NCBI RefSeq assembly: GCF_030295425.1
Contig: NZ_AP027081.1
Location: 2,420,965-2,484,964, forward strand
Origin: Mesoterricola sediminis
Lineage (GTDB): Bacteria; Acidobacteriota; Holophagae; Holophagales; Holophagaceae
Length of the DNA: 64,000 nucleotides
Direction: 5' to 3'
Positions 1 through 8,750 of this stretch are shown piece by piece. Numbering within the stretch: position 1 is the stretch's first letter; each line of letters begins with the position of its first letter. Below the pieces are notes generated by a model that saw only the letters and a program-made list of their open reading frames with translations, searched no databases and had not been told where the DNA came from. A program made the translations under genes and the position numbers.

Positions 1-233
1 TCGTAGTCCTCCATGCGCCGGTCCAAGGGGAACTTGGCCATCTGGATCCGCATCCGGGCCCGCTTCTGGTCCTTGCTTTCGATTTCCTCCCTGATCACCA
101 AGTCGAGAAAGTCCAGGAAACTCATCTCGTTCTGGGCCCCGCGGTCCAGGAGGGTGTCCAGGCGCTCCCGGGTGCTGACCAGCTTCAGCCGGGTCAGGTG
201 ACGCTCCAGACGTTCGAGCCGGGGATCTACCAT
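1..233 (-). CDS. istB: IS21-family transposition helper IstB, N-terminal part (runs off the window)
   Basis: IstB is the AAA+ ATPase that partners the IstA transposase in IS21-type elements. Only the first 77 or so residues are inside the window. They show the usual helical N-terminal region, with a leucine- and arginine-rich start (MVDPRLERLERHLTRLKL) and the family-like stretch around MSFLDFLDLVIREE; the Walker motifs would lie outside. The ATG at 233-231 overlaps the last Trp codon of istA, the translationally coupled arrangement typical of IS21. Called from this context and the N-terminal pattern. Confidence 0.85.
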   Translation of the reverse strand, partial: MVDPRLERLERHLTRLKLVSTRERLDTLLDRGAQNEMSFLDFLDLVIREEIESKDQKRARMRIQMAKFPLDRRMEDY

Positions 234-1480
234 GCCTCACCTCCCACGATGGCGGCGTAGTGGGAGAGTGGCCGCCGGATCTCGCTGGGTTTGCCCACCC
301 GGGCGATGCCGTTGGTGAAGCTGACGGCGTGACCAGGATCCTCGATGACTTGGCGGCGTCCTGGATGGACCGGATGCTCCGCGATCACCTGGTCCTGGCA
401 GAACACCTGGATGGTGTCGGCCTCGACGGTCACCTCCAGGGTGGCCCCGATGAACTGGGGCGGGACGCTGTAGCGGTTGGTATCCACATCGATCCGGCCA
501 TCCGCAGCCACCGTCCGGGACAGGTGGCGCACCAGGAGGTAGCTGGGATGGTTCCCAATCGGGCGCAAGGCCGCCTTCTCCGCCGGAAATCGATCTATCG
601 GCCTCTCGCCGATGGTCCCGTGGATTCGGGTGTCGGCCACGTTGAGCATCCACCAGACCAGATGCTCATCCAGGGCCTCATCGGATTCCCAGCCCTCGCG
701 CCCAAGGGCATTCCCCTTGGCATAGCCGACGCTCCGTTCCACCTTGCCTTTCGTTTTCGCCCGGAACGGCTGGCAGGCCCTGGGCACCGTCCCCCAGTGA
801 CGGCAGAAGGCGTCGAATTCCGGATGGAAGACGGGGATACCTCCCTTGCGCCTGTCCACCAGGGGCTTGGCATTGTCGGTCAGGAGGATCTCCGGGACGC
901 CCTCGAAGTGCTGGAAGGCCCGTTCGATGCCCATGATCCAATCCCGCTGGCGGAGGCTCCCGGAGATCTCGATATAGCACCGCCGGCTGTAGCCGAGGGT
1001 CGCCACGAACACGTAGCGCTTCTGCCGGACTCCGCCGATCTGCAGCCACTTCTCCCCGAAGTCCACCTGCATCTGCTTGCCTGGCGGGGTCTCGAACCGG
1101 ACCGTGGCCTGCTCAGCCCTCTCGTAGCTCTGCCGGAAGGGGCGGAGGGCCCTCTCGACGGTCCGCAGGCTCACGGAGACTCCGATGGCCTCCAGTTCCT
1201 GGCGAAGGACATCGGCATTCCGGACCCCTGCGTTGAACTGGTTCTGGATCCAGAAGTAATACCTGTCCAGGAGGCCGGCCCGGGAGCCGTTTCCATAGCT
1301 TCTGTCCGGCCCTCCACGAAGCCAGTCCCGGACCGTATTCCGAGAGAGGCCGACCTCCCGGGCGATCTTTCGGATCGACCAGCCCAAGTTCTGCAAAGCA
1401 AATATTTGGGCCACTGCACCGTCTCCGAGCATTCTGGCCTCCGGCTTATGGAGACCAGCGTCCCGCGGTTCGAACTCCAT
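227..1480 (-). CDS. istA: IS21-family transposase IstA
   Basis: DDE-type transposase of 417 residues, a little short for the 400-500 residue family. Residues about 20-55 hold a helix-turn-helix (IRKIAREVGLSRNTVRDWL). The integrase core follows, with the first Asp in MQVDFGEKW, the second in LLTDNAKPLV and the catalytic Glu in KGKVERSVGYAKG. The C-terminal part contains the beta-rich region that ends in SHYAAIVGGEAW. A strong AGGAGG ribosome-binding site lies just before the ATG, and the 3' end overlaps istB. The reading frame is intact, so the element could be active if istB and the far terminus are intact beyond the window. Confidence 0.93.
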   Translation of the reverse strand: MEFEPRDAGLHKPEARMLGDGAVAQIFALQNLGWSIRKIAREVGLSRNTVRDWLRGGPDRSYGNGSRAGLLDRYYFWIQNQFNAGVRNADVLRQELEAIGVSVSLRTVERALRPFRQSYERAEQATVRFETPPGKQMQVDFGEKWLQIGGVRQKRYVFVATLGYSRRCYIEISGSLRQRDWIMGIERAFQHFEGVPEILLTDNAKPLVDRRKGGIPVFHPEFDAFCRHWGTVPRACQPFRAKTKGKVERSVGYAKGNALGREGWESDEALDEHLVWWMLNVADTRIHGTIGERPIDRFPAEKAALRPIGNHPSYLLVRHLSRTVAADGRIDVDTNRYSVPPQFIGATLEVTVEADTIQVFCQDQVIAEHPVHPGRRQVIEDPGHAVSFTNGIARVGKPSEIRRPLSHYAAIVGGEAW

Positions 1481-1500
1481 GCCCTCCTCCTTTCGGGGGG

Positions 1501-1532
1501 GTGGGTCAGAATTCGTGTCGCAAGTGGGTCAG
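1501..1532. repeat. IS21 terminal repeats upstream of istA
   Basis: The nine-base unit GTGGGTCAG occurs at 1501-1509 and again at 1524-1532, 23 bases apart, immediately upstream of istA. IS21-family ends usually carry several short repeated transposase-binding sites of this sort. The exact outer end of the element is not certain; it should lie close to 1532-1545. Confidence 0.6.
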
Positions 1533-1821
1533 TTTCGGATGTCGCCCGATAGGACGGCCAAACTCCACCTTCATTCCCTCGATCTCGAACACCGCACCAC
1601 TCCTGGCTCTGCACCCATTGGGTGATCGCAGGTGGCGACGAATTCCCAGAAATGACGCGGGTTTCAGGCGGGAAATTGGTTGGCGGCGCTTAGGTCAGGT
1701 TCAAGGCGGCGCAGCCCAAGGAGCCGCAGGCGACGCAGCCGTGCCGCAGCGCAGCGCAGGTGCGGGCCTTGAGGAAGGCGAGCCGGACGGCGCTCCTGAT
1801 GGAGTGGGTCGGCGCGCCAAT
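1533..1821. other. Gene-free stretch between IS21 end and low-GC patch
   Basis: No convincing gene is seen. The segment is GC-rich up to about 1820 and then the base composition drops sharply. A short cysteine-rich minus-strand open stretch around 1690-1790 might be the tail of a lost gene, but it has no start and no recognisable family. Confidence 0.4.
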
Positions 1822-2226
1822 TCAACTGTGGGATCCTGTTGGCTCTTCCTTGATTATACCAACAAAAGCATTTAGGCTTTGTCGCATCGAGCTACGCATC
1901 GCAAATTCTGGGAATAAAGCGGGAAATAGATACCACGGTATTTTTACGTCGGTATCATAAGTTATTCGTACTTTGCTATCGATTTTTTCAATTCTATAAC
2001 AACCTGATTCTTGCAAAAAAGCGAATGGCCTTGCCGTCCAACTCCTTCTATATGAATTACTTTCCCAGCATCCAGGATGAAATTCTAATTCGCGCCATCC
2101 AATCGTGTCAAACAGACCCATCTTCCTAGAAAATAGTGACAATGTCTTAGAATAATCAACTGCATCTAGAGCTTTTATAGCTCCATCTAGCGATACTGCT
2201 ACGTCCAGCACTTCTTGTATTTTCAT
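1822..2226 (-). CDS. Hypothetical protein in low-GC patch, possible immunity protein
   Basis: A 134-residue acidic-to-neutral protein without signal peptide or membrane segment, starting MKIQEVLDVAVSLDGAIKAL. I do not recognise the family. Its codons are much richer in A and T than those of the chromosomal genes on either side, as for the next three frames upstream on the same strand. It is the last gene of that minus-strand group and directly follows an Rhs-tip-like frame; in polymorphic-toxin loci this is the position of the immunity gene, so that role is an inference from position only. Confidence 0.55.
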   Translation of the reverse strand: MKIQEVLDVAVSLDGAIKALDAVDYSKTLSLFSRKMGLFDTIGWRELEFHPGCWESNSYRRSWTARPFAFLQESGCYRIEKIDSKVRITYDTDVKIPWYLFPALFPEFAMRSSMRQSLNAFVGIIKEEPTGSHS

Positions 2227-2245
2227 ATGAGACTATCCTCTTTTT

Positions 2246-2791
2246 CTACATATTTCCAGCAATCCTAATGAATTTTCCAGGATCATGTTGATAAGTTGCA
2301 GAATTGAGGTAAGTGGTAACCGCTTTACCAACAGCCTTCGCAGTTGTAGCAAGATTTCCAAGGTGCTTTGTACCTGTTATGGTTGCGCTAACCTGAGGTG
2401 AATATACTCCAGCATTCACAATCCGAGGTTTGGAGGGGGCCATAACTGCGCCTCCGCCTCCCACAACCCCTCCAGAAACTTCAGTAGCGCGCCCTTTTAC
2501 AGTCGATACTATTTTTTGTTCCGACGGCTTATCCGATTGAGTAAGCCACCCGCCAGTTAAACTTGCGCTGATGGGAGCAGGTCCGGCAACACCAAGCCCA
2601 ATCCCAAGAAATCCATAAACATTGAAATCGCGATCAATCGAAAGCCCAACAACGCCGAAGGCACCCTCGCCAACGCCGATCGTAAACGTGAATAAATCTG
2701 GCGTTCTGGGCCCTGTGGTTGGCGGAGGAGCGGCAGTTACTTCAGGGGCAGCGGGAGCCGCCGAAGCCTCACCTCCGTTTTCTGTTTGCGA
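2246..2791 (-). pseudogene. Rhs/polymorphic-toxin-like C-terminal fragment without a clear start
   Basis: The minus-strand frame is open from 2791 (after a TAG at 2794-2792) to the stop near 2246, about 180 codons, but the only usual start codon in it is a GTG at 2464-2462, which would leave 72 residues. The upstream part is a Pro/Ala/Thr linker followed by a glycine-rich stretch containing GLSIDRDFNVYGFLGIGLG, which resembles tip regions found at the end of some Rhs/YD-repeat proteins. The most likely reading is a detached or decayed C-terminal module. Low GC, like its neighbours. Confidence 0.45.
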
Positions 2792-2805
2792 CTATGTCAA
2801 AGATC

Positions 2806-3510
2806 TCAGGGCAACACCCCCACCACTGACCCAATCTTGGGGAATCCTTCAAAATGCACCCTTCCAGTCAATAGCCGAAGAAACCCCTTCCGAATTTCAT
2901 CATTTTTAAACGCTCCAGTTTTGGCGATATCAGGAAATGCCCCAAGAACCTCGAACTTGGGGACATTGTTGATAATTGTCGCCCCCAATGGTACCCCTTT
3001 AGCGGATTTCAACACCAACCACCGCGTCGAATGATCTATTTCAATAATTCTGCCAGAAGCTTTTGCTAGACCTTGGCGACCATCCCTACGAAGTTCAATT
3101 TCATCCTTCGATTTCCATACCGCCGAGTATGTCGAAGTCTTCCATTCTCCGCCCGTTCCCAGCATCTCCGCCCATGCGTCTGACGCTGCGTCATAGAATG
3201 CAATCAGCCCAAAAATCGGACTGTCGAACTGTAGAGGGGAGGACAGGAGGTCGCTATAGACGCAATACCGGCTATCCTCCTCATTCACAATTAATAGTGG
3301 GGCAAACCCTTCCCGAGGCGCTTCTTCGGCAACCAAATCATGCGAGGCAATCTTCCTTTCCGAGAGCAGCAAGTCCATTCCGGTTGCAAATTGTTTTTTC
3401 CCGATTTGGCAGCCAGAAAGCACTGGAAACATCTTGCTCTGCATTACTGTATCACTCAGTGTCCCTGACCACATAAACGCTCCGAAAAGAAGTGCAAAAA
3501 TTATTCGCAT
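2806..3510 (-). CDS. Secreted hypothetical protein
   Basis: A 234-residue protein with a clear N-terminal signal peptide (MRIIFALLFGAFMWSG, probable cleavage soon after). A Cys at about position 34 and another near residue 82 could form a disulfide. No family recognised. The ATG lies one base after the TGA of the upstream gene, and GGGAGG about 8 bases before the ATG is a good ribosome-binding site, so the two are probably co-transcribed. Lower GC than the genome around it, in keeping with a horizontally acquired patch. It is also possible that this protein is a periplasmic partner or protector for the toxin-like fragments next to it. Confidence 0.6.
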   Translation of the reverse strand: MRIIFALLFGAFMWSGTLSDTVMQSKMFPVLSGCQIGKKQFATGMDLLLSERKIASHDLVAEEAPREGFAPLLIVNEEDSRYCVYSDLLSSPLQFDSPIFGLIAFYDAASDAWAEMLGTGGEWKTSTYSAVWKSKDEIELRRDGRQGLAKASGRIIEIDHSTRWLVLKSAKGVPLGATIINNVPKFEVLGAFPDIAKTGAFKNDEIRKGFLRLLTGRVHFEGFPKIGSVVGVLP

Positions 3511-3511
3511 C

Positions 3512-4273
3512 TCACTGACCTCCCGATCCAGGAACGATAAAGAAGGTGCCGTTTACTCCGGGCGCTAGGGTTGGTGCAACACGGTTGTATGAGGCGACAA
3601 ATCGATTTGCAATCTGTTCCGCGGTCCCGCCCCCTCTCATTGCGGCAGCGACCGATAACCCAACCTGTGCAAGGTCAACACGCCCAGATGTCACCACGCC
3701 AATTCCCGAAAACCTAGAACCGGATGAACTAACAGCTTCTGCGGAATGGCAAAAACCTAGAATCGCGACATTGGCTTGAATGGTTGAAGGTAGCGTTCCA
3801 AGTTGATTTGCGCCGTTCACCATGGGACCAACCATTGGGCCGGTTGTCGTACCCCCAGAGGGATCGACATTCGATGCGCCATGACCGATCATCGCCACGA
3901 CATTCCCTGGTTGCCCCAATGTCCCGTCAATGTCCGCCTGGGTGGCATACCCTTTGGGGTTGGTCGCACCATTCGAGACGCCAAGCGCCTGGGCAGCCTT
4001 TGCCGCTGCGTTATCAGTATTATCGATCATCCCCTGCGTAACAGTCGCACTGGGCTTATTGGGCAGATTGTATAGGAGCTTATTTGTCTGCGACAACGCA
4101 GCACCCCACCGCGTTTCCCAGCCGCGGGGCGCTGATTGCCTTGTACCACATCGCTTTTCAAAGACCGATGGGTCATGGTACCACCTGAGACCCCCTGACG
4201 CGCTTTTCCTGGCGCGCCGGGGTCGGCAGCCTGGGTAAGCGGCTAAAGAAGGAACAGCGAGAGGGGGAGGCAC
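3512..4273 (-). CDS. Possible caspase-like (CHAT-type) protein, N-terminus uncertain
   Basis: The frame gives 253 residues, but the first 60 or so are Arg/Pro-rich, GC-rich and look unlike the rest, so the true start may be inside or the gene may be 5'-truncated by a rearrangement near 4100-4200. From SQTNKLLYNL on, the protein looks real. It contains a His in VVAMIGHGAS and a Cys in VAILGFCHSAEA about 45 residues later; the GHG then hydrophobic-xxCxS spacing is reminiscent of the caspase-like His-Cys dyad of CHAT or C13/C14-type peptidases. This is a motif resemblance, not a family assignment. It is followed immediately by a secreted protein gene. Confidence 0.45.
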   Translation of the reverse strand: MPPPLAVPSLAAYPGCRPRRARKSASGGLRWYHDPSVFEKRCGTRQSAPRGWETRWGAALSQTNKLLYNLPNKPSATVTQGMIDNTDNAAAKAAQALGVSNGATNPKGYATQADIDGTLGQPGNVVAMIGHGASNVDPSGGTTTGPMVGPMVNGANQLGTLPSTIQANVAILGFCHSAEAVSSSGSRFSGIGVVTSGRVDLAQVGLSVAAAMRGGGTAEQIANRFVASYNRVAPTLAPGVNGTFFIVPGSGGQ

Positions 4274-4294
4274 CCCCTTAGGGTAGCCTCCCCC
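4263..4294. terminator. Hairpin between two minus-strand genes
   Basis: Perfect 9-base arms GGGGGAGGC (4263-4271) and GCCTCCCCC (4286-4294) with a 14-base loop. It lies just downstream of the small membrane protein gene and marks the boundary of the low-GC patch. There is no clear T-run, so termination is plausible but not proven. Confidence 0.45.
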
Positions 4295-4309
4295 AGCCCG
4301 TTCCGGCCC

Positions 4310-4474
4310 TCAGCGGTAGACTTCCCGCCGGTTCCCGACCTCCTGGTGGGCACCCACCCGTTCGACCTCGGGTGGCGGCGTTAGGAGCCAGGCGCCCAGC
4401 GCGCCGATGAGGATCAGCAGCCAAGCCAGGGGCGTGAGGCCGCCGGCGCCGGGTTTCCTGTCCGCGAGGGTCAT
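4310..4474 (-). CDS. Small single-pass membrane protein
   Basis: A 54-residue frame beginning MTLADRKPGAGG, followed by one hydrophobic helix (LTPLAWLLILIGALGAWLL) and a charged tail ending RREVYR. Codon use is strongly GC3-biased like the chromosomal genes, which supports it being real, and a hairpin follows its stop. The ribosome-binding site is weak. Function unknown; short one-helix proteins of this kind are often missed by gene callers. Confidence 0.5.
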   Translation of the reverse strand: MTLADRKPGAGGLTPLAWLLILIGALGAWLLTPPPEVERVGAHQEVGNRREVYR

Positions 4475-4647
4475 GGAAGCACCTGGGGAGATGATCTCCA
4501 GGATCGGTCCCCGGTGTGACGGCCGTGGGGCGGACGTGTGACGCGGCGGTGAAGGTTCTGGGGACCCCGGGGCCGGGAGTCGGGGGGCGTCGCCACGTCC
4601 ATCCTGGATGAATGCCCAAGGCGGGCCCCCCTGCCCTATCGACCGTT

Positions 4648-4665
4648 CAACCCTTCGTCGGGTTG
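4648..4665 (-). terminator. Candidate hairpin after the chemoreceptor gene
   Basis: CAACCC (4648-4653) and GGGTTG (4660-4665) form a 6-bp stem with a TTCGTC loop about 20 bases beyond the chemoreceptor stop. There is no T-run on the minus strand. Confidence 0.3.
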
Positions 4666-4681
4666 AGGGGCCTTTCGGCGC

Positions 4682-6283
4682 TCATGCCAACCGGAAGTGT
4701 TGCACCTTCTGCCGGAGGGATTCGGAAACCCGGTGCAGGTCCTGGGCGGTGCGGGTGACCTCCACCGTCGAGGCCGACAGCTGGGTGGCCGCCGAGGCCA
4801 CGGCCACGGCCTGCTGGGAGGCGTTCTCCACCTGGCGGGCCACGTCGGTCCCCGCGGAGGCCTGTTCCACCGTGGCGGCGGCCACGGCCCGGGTCTGGTC
4901 GGCGAATCCGCTGAGGCGGGTGCGGATGCCTTCCAGGGTGGTGACGGTGTCCGCGACGGTGGTCTCCCCCTGGGCCACGGCGCTCCGGGCCGAGGCGATG
5001 AGGTTCGCCGCTTCCTTGGCAGAGCTCCCGCTTCGCTCGGCCAGCTTGCGCACCTCCTCGGCCACCACGGAGAAGCCCCGGCCGTGCTCGCCGGCCTTGG
5101 CCGCCTCGATGGCGGCGTTGAGGCTGAGGAGGTTGGTCTGGTTGGCCATGTCCTGGATGACGCCGACCACCGAGGCGATGCGCTCGGCGGCGGAGGCGAT
5201 GTCCGTCATGGCGGCGCGGGTGGCGGCGCCGGCCTCCTCGCCGCGGTCCGTGGCGGCCAGGGCCTCCCGCAGCAGGGCCAGGGAGCCCTGGGCGTCCCCG
5301 TTCACGGCGTCGATGGAGGTGGACAGCTCGTTGACGGAGGCGGACATGCGCTCGCTCCCGTCCCGCAGCACATCGGAGGCCCGGGCGATGTCCGCGCTGG
5401 TGGCGGCGAGCTGGTCGGAGGAGGAGGCCAGTTGCACCGCCTCGCCCGCCACCGTCTCCGCCTCCAGGTTGACCTCCCCCAGGACGGTCCGCAGGCGCGC
5501 CACCATGGCGTCCAGGCGCTGGCCCAGGACCCCGAACTCATCGCTCCGGTCCAGGCCGCCGGGACGCACGGTGAGGTCCCCTTCGGCCACGGCGCCCAGG
5601 GTCCGCCCGAAGTCGGCCAGGGGCTCGGAGATCCCCCGGGCGAGGGCCAGGGCCAGGCAGGCCGCGCCGACCAGCCCGGCGATGGCGAAGCCCACCCCCA
5701 GGATCATGGCCCGCTGGAAGGCGGCCTGGCCCTGGGCCAGGGCCGATGCGGCCTGGTCGGCCATTTCCTTCACCAGCTGGGCCCCCAGGGGGCCCATGCG
5801 CTGGTCGATGGCGTCGATGTGCTCCCGCAGGGCCTGCCGGGCCTTGTCGACCTGCCCCTTGCGGGAGGCGGGAATCACCAGCTCCCGGCGGACCTTGACC
5901 TGCTCCATGGCCATGGCGAAGTAGGCCGGCGCCACCTGCCTGAGCACGTCCGAGGAGAGGCTCGCGGAAAAGCGGTTGGCGGCCGCCTCCAGTTTCGCGT
6001 CCATGGCGTTCATGTCCGCCTCCACCCGATCGGCTTCAGCCGGGCTGGCCGCGCGCAGGTGGTTGTTGGCCAGGACGAGGGCCCGCAAAAGGGAGGTGCG
6101 CGCCACGGTCAGGTCCCCGGTGGGCAGCAGGTACTGGTGGTAGATCTGGTCGCAGCGGCGCTGCGCCTGCCAGGCGTTCCAGAAGGCCACGGCCAGCAGG
6201 ACGGACATGAGCAGGGAGATGCCCCCCACGCTGAGCAGGATCTTGCGGCGGACCGGGAGATGCCGGAGGTCGAAGGCGGACAT
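4682..6283 (-). CDS. Methyl-accepting chemotaxis protein with four-helix-bundle sensor
   Basis: Transmembrane chemoreceptor, 533 residues from the chosen ATG at 6283, which has GGAG six bases upstream; ATGs at 6295 and 6412 are possible but would add an Arg/Gly-rich tail that looks non-coding. Order: short cytoplasmic start, membrane helix ([20 protein letters not shown]), periplasmic helical sensor about residues 35-185, second membrane helix ([20 protein letters not shown]), HAMP linker, then the signalling domain with the conserved hairpin around [20 protein letters not shown]. No CheB/CheR pentapeptide at the C-terminus. It relays an unknown stimulus to CheA/CheW. No chemotaxis genes are adjacent. 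Confidence 0.92.
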   Translation of the reverse strand: MSAFDLRHLPVRRKILLSVGGISLLMSVLLAVAFWNAWQAQRRCDQIYHQYLLPTGDLTVARTSLLRALVLANNHLRAASPAEADRVEADMNAMDAKLEAAANRFSASLSSDVLRQVAPAYFAMAMEQVKVRRELVIPASRKGQVDKARQALREHIDAIDQRMGPLGAQLVKEMADQAASALAQGQAAFQRAMILGVGFAIAGLVGAACLALALARGISEPLADFGRTLGAVAEGDLTVRPGGLDRSDEFGVLGQRLDAMVARLRTVLGEVNLEAETVAGEAVQLASSSDQLAATSADIARASDVLRDGSERMSASVNELSTSIDAVNGDAQGSLALLREALAATDRGEEAGAATRAAMTDIASAAERIASVVGVIQDMANQTNLLSLNAAIEAAKAGEHGRGFSVVAEEVRKLAERSGSSAKEAANLIASARSAVAQGETTVADTVTTLEGIRTRLSGFADQTRAVAAATVEQASAGTDVARQVENASQQAVAVASAATQLSASTVEVTRTAQDLHRVSESLRQKVQHFRLA

Positions 6284-6510
6284 GGGTGGCTCCATGGACG
6301 ACGGGGCGGACCCGGAGCCGGACCTTCGGCCCGCCCGAGCGGCCCCCTGGGTCCCCCAGGCCCCGATCGGGAAAATCCAAAACCGACCTTTGGCCACGGC
6401 GGACAGGTTCAAGGGATGCCCCAGGATGCCCCCGCCCCCCGCCGGGGTCCAATGGTACTTGCCGCCCCCACTGATTCCTTGAAGTTATCAATCCGTGCCC
6501 AGAAACCCCA

Positions 6511-7797
6511 TCAGGCCCCCAGGACCTCGGTCAGGGCGGCCGCCGACACCGGCAGCGGCTCCGAGCGCAGGGGCTGGTCCGCCAGGCGCGCCAGGGCTTC
6601 CGGCAGGGGCACGCGGATCCCCAGGTGGGCCTCCAACACCTCCAGGAATTTGGCGGGGTGGGCCGTTCCCAGGAAGATCCCGGGCTCGCCGGGCCGCAGG
6701 TGGTCCCGGAGGACGGCGGCGGCCACGGCGGCGTGGGGATCGGCCAGGTACCCCGCCGCATGGAGGGCGCGCAGGGAAGCGACCGTACCCGCGTCGTCCA
6801 GGCTGCCCCAGCGCAGGCCCGCCCGGAGGGCGTCCAGATCGTCCCCCACCAGGGCCCGCACCCGCTCCCAGTTGCTGGGGGCCCCCACGTCCATGGCGTT
6901 GGAAAGGGTGGCCAGGGAGGGACGCGGCCGGTAGGCCCCCGAGTCCAGGTGATCGGGTACCGTGCGGTTGGCGTTGGTGGCGGCCACGAGGGCCCGAAGG
7001 GGCAGGCCGAGCTTCCGGGCCAGCATTCCCGCGTACAGGTTCCCGAAATTGCCCGAGGGCACGGCCACCACCGGGGGGGCCGCGACCCCGGCGCGGCGCA
7101 GGGCCGCCACCGCCTCGAAGTAGTAGAGGGTCTGGGCCAGCACCCGGGCGATGTTGATGCTGTTGGCGGAGGTGAGGCCCACCCGCCGGGCGAGGTCCCC
7201 GTCGGCGAAGGCGGCCTTGGCCAGGGCCTGGCAGTCGTCGAAGCTGCCCGCCACCGCCAGGGCCCGCACATTGCCGCCCAGGGTGGCGAACTGGCGCTCC
7301 TGCAGGGGGGAGACCCGCCCGGCCGGATAGAGCACCACCACCCGGAAGCCCTCCAGGCCATGGAAGGCGCTGGCGACGGCCGCCCCCGTGTCCCCGGAGG
7401 TGGCGGTGAGCACCAGGCGGGGCCGGTCCTCGCGCCGGGCCTCCAGTTGCAGCATGCGGGCCAGGAACCGGGCCCCGACGTCCTTGAAGGCCAGGGTCGG
7501 GCCGTGGAACAGCTCCAGGGCGTGGAGACCGGGGGCCACGGGCACCAGGGGCACCGGGAAGTCCAGGGCGCCGGCCGTGGCCGCCGCCAGGTCCTCCGCG
7601 TCGTATTCATCCCCCAGGAAGCGGCGGACGAGCTCCACCGACCGGTCCCGCCAGCCCAGGTCCAGGAGGGCCTCCACGTCCGGGAAGGGGGTCAGGTCCA
7701 CGGGGGCGTAGAGGCCGCCGTCGGGGGCGGTCCCCGCCTGGACGGCCTGGCTGAAGGTCGCGGTGGCGCGCGGATCGCGGGTGCTGGCGAGTTTCAT
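6511..7797 (-). CDS. thrC: Threonine synthase
   Basis: PLP enzyme converting O-phosphohomoserine to threonine, last step of the pathway. 428 residues, close to the usual length of the longer ThrC class. The N-terminal region has the SQAVQAGTAPDGGLYAP pattern of ThrC, the PLP-binding Lys is in HGPTLAFKDVGARF, and the phosphate-binding glycine/serine region is in TATSGDTGAAVASAF. The ATG at 7797 overlaps the TGA of thrB (ATGA), so translation is coupled. Last gene of the thrABC operon; no clear terminator is seen between it and the chemoreceptor gene. Confidence 0.96.
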   Translation of the reverse strand: MKLASTRDPRATATFSQAVQAGTAPDGGLYAPVDLTPFPDVEALLDLGWRDRSVELVRRFLGDEYDAEDLAAATAGALDFPVPLVPVAPGLHALELFHGPTLAFKDVGARFLARMLQLEARREDRPRLVLTATSGDTGAAVASAFHGLEGFRVVVLYPAGRVSPLQERQFATLGGNVRALAVAGSFDDCQALAKAAFADGDLARRVGLTSANSINIARVLAQTLYYFEAVAALRRAGVAAPPVVAVPSGNFGNLYAGMLARKLGLPLRALVAATNANRTVPDHLDSGAYRPRPSLATLSNAMDVGAPSNWERVRALVGDDLDALRAGLRWGSLDDAGTVASLRALHAAGYLADPHAAVAAAVLRDHLRPGEPGIFLGTAHPAKFLEVLEAHLGIRVPLPEALARLADQPLRSEPLPVSAAALTEVLGA

Positions 7798-8750
7798 GGC
7801 CGTCCCTCCCCCGCCAGGGCGCGGGCGCCCCGCGTGTCGAGGGCGCAGACCCAGGCCTGGCTTTCGATGCCGGCTGCGGTGAAGGCCCCCTGCACCGCGT
7901 CGGCCACCGCGCGGGCCCGGGCGTCCGGGACCACGGCGAAGACGGAGGGACCCGAACCCGACAGGCTGAAGCCCAGGGCCCCGGCCGCGAACGCGGCGGC
8001 CCGGGCGGCCTCGAAGCCCGGCACCAGGGGGGCCCGGTGGGGCTCGGCCAGGGGATCCCGCAGGCAGCGGGCCAGGAGGGCCCGGTCCCCGGCGTGGAGG
8101 GCGTGGACGAACCCGGCCAGGTTGCCGGCGAAGCCCACCGTGGCGGCCAGAGGCACGGCCGCGGGCAGGACGGCCCGGCTTTCGGCCGTGGACAGGGCCA
8201 GGTCCGGGTGGACGACGGCGAAGAGCAGGTCCCGGGGCCAGGGCAGGTCCCGGGCCGCGGCCCCGCCGTCCCGGCCCGGCACCACGAGGCGCAGGCCGCC
8301 GAGAAGGGAGGGGGCGACGTTGTCCAGGTGGGGGGCGCCGCTGGTGGCCCCTTCGGCCTGGCCCGCCAGGTCCAGGAGTTCGCCTGGCGCCAGGGGCGAT
8401 CCGGCCAGGTCCTGGAAGGCGGCCAGGGCCGCCACGATGGAGCTGGCACTGGAGCCCAGGCCACTCTTCACGGGAAGGCGCTTCTCCAGGACGAGGCGCA
8501 GGGGGCCGGGTCCCCCGGTCCGCGCCCGGAACAGGGCCAGGGCCCGGAGCGCCAGGTTGGGGCGCGCGTCCCCGGCGAGGGCGTCCGCGAAGGGGCCCTC
8601 CACCAGGAAGGTGTCGGCCGCGGCGGGGGAGGCGCGCAGCACGTCCCCCAGGAGGGTGCCGTCCAGGGGCGCCAGGGCGGCCCCGAGCAGGTCGAAGCCC
8701 GCGGCCACGTTGCCGATGCTCGCAGGGGCGAAGTAGGCGCGCATGCTCAT
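7794..8750 (-). CDS. thrB: Homoserine kinase
   Basis: GHMP-family kinase that phosphorylates homoserine; 318 residues, usual length. The N-terminal GHMP motif starts [17 protein letters not shown], the ATP-binding glycine/serine loop is [18 protein letters not shown], and the C-terminal GHMP motif is [14 protein letters not shown]. The ATG at 8750 overlaps the thrA stop as ATGA, and its own stop overlaps thrC the same way, so the three genes form one strictly coupled operon. A second ATG two codons later is an alternative start. Confidence 0.96.
   Translation of the reverse strand: MSMRAYFAPASIGNVAAGFDLLGAALAPLDGTLLGDVLRASPAAADTFLVEGPFADALAGDARPNLALRALALFRARTGGPGPLRLVLEKRLPVKSGLGSSASSIVAALAAFQDLAGSPLAPGELLDLAGQAEGATSGAPHLDNVAPSLLGGLRLVVPGRDGGAAARDLPWPRDLLFAVVHPDLALSTAESRAVLPAAVPLAATVGFAGNLAGFVHALHAGDRALLARCLRDPLAEPHRAPLVPGFEAARAAAFAAGALGFSLSGSGPSVFAVVPDARARAVADAVQGAFTAAGIESQAWVCALDTRGARALAGEGRP

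Noticed and set aside
4278-4619. 113-codon minus-strand frame
   Set aside because: Arg/Pro/Gly-rich, overlaps the better supported small membrane protein in another frame and crosses its hairpin.
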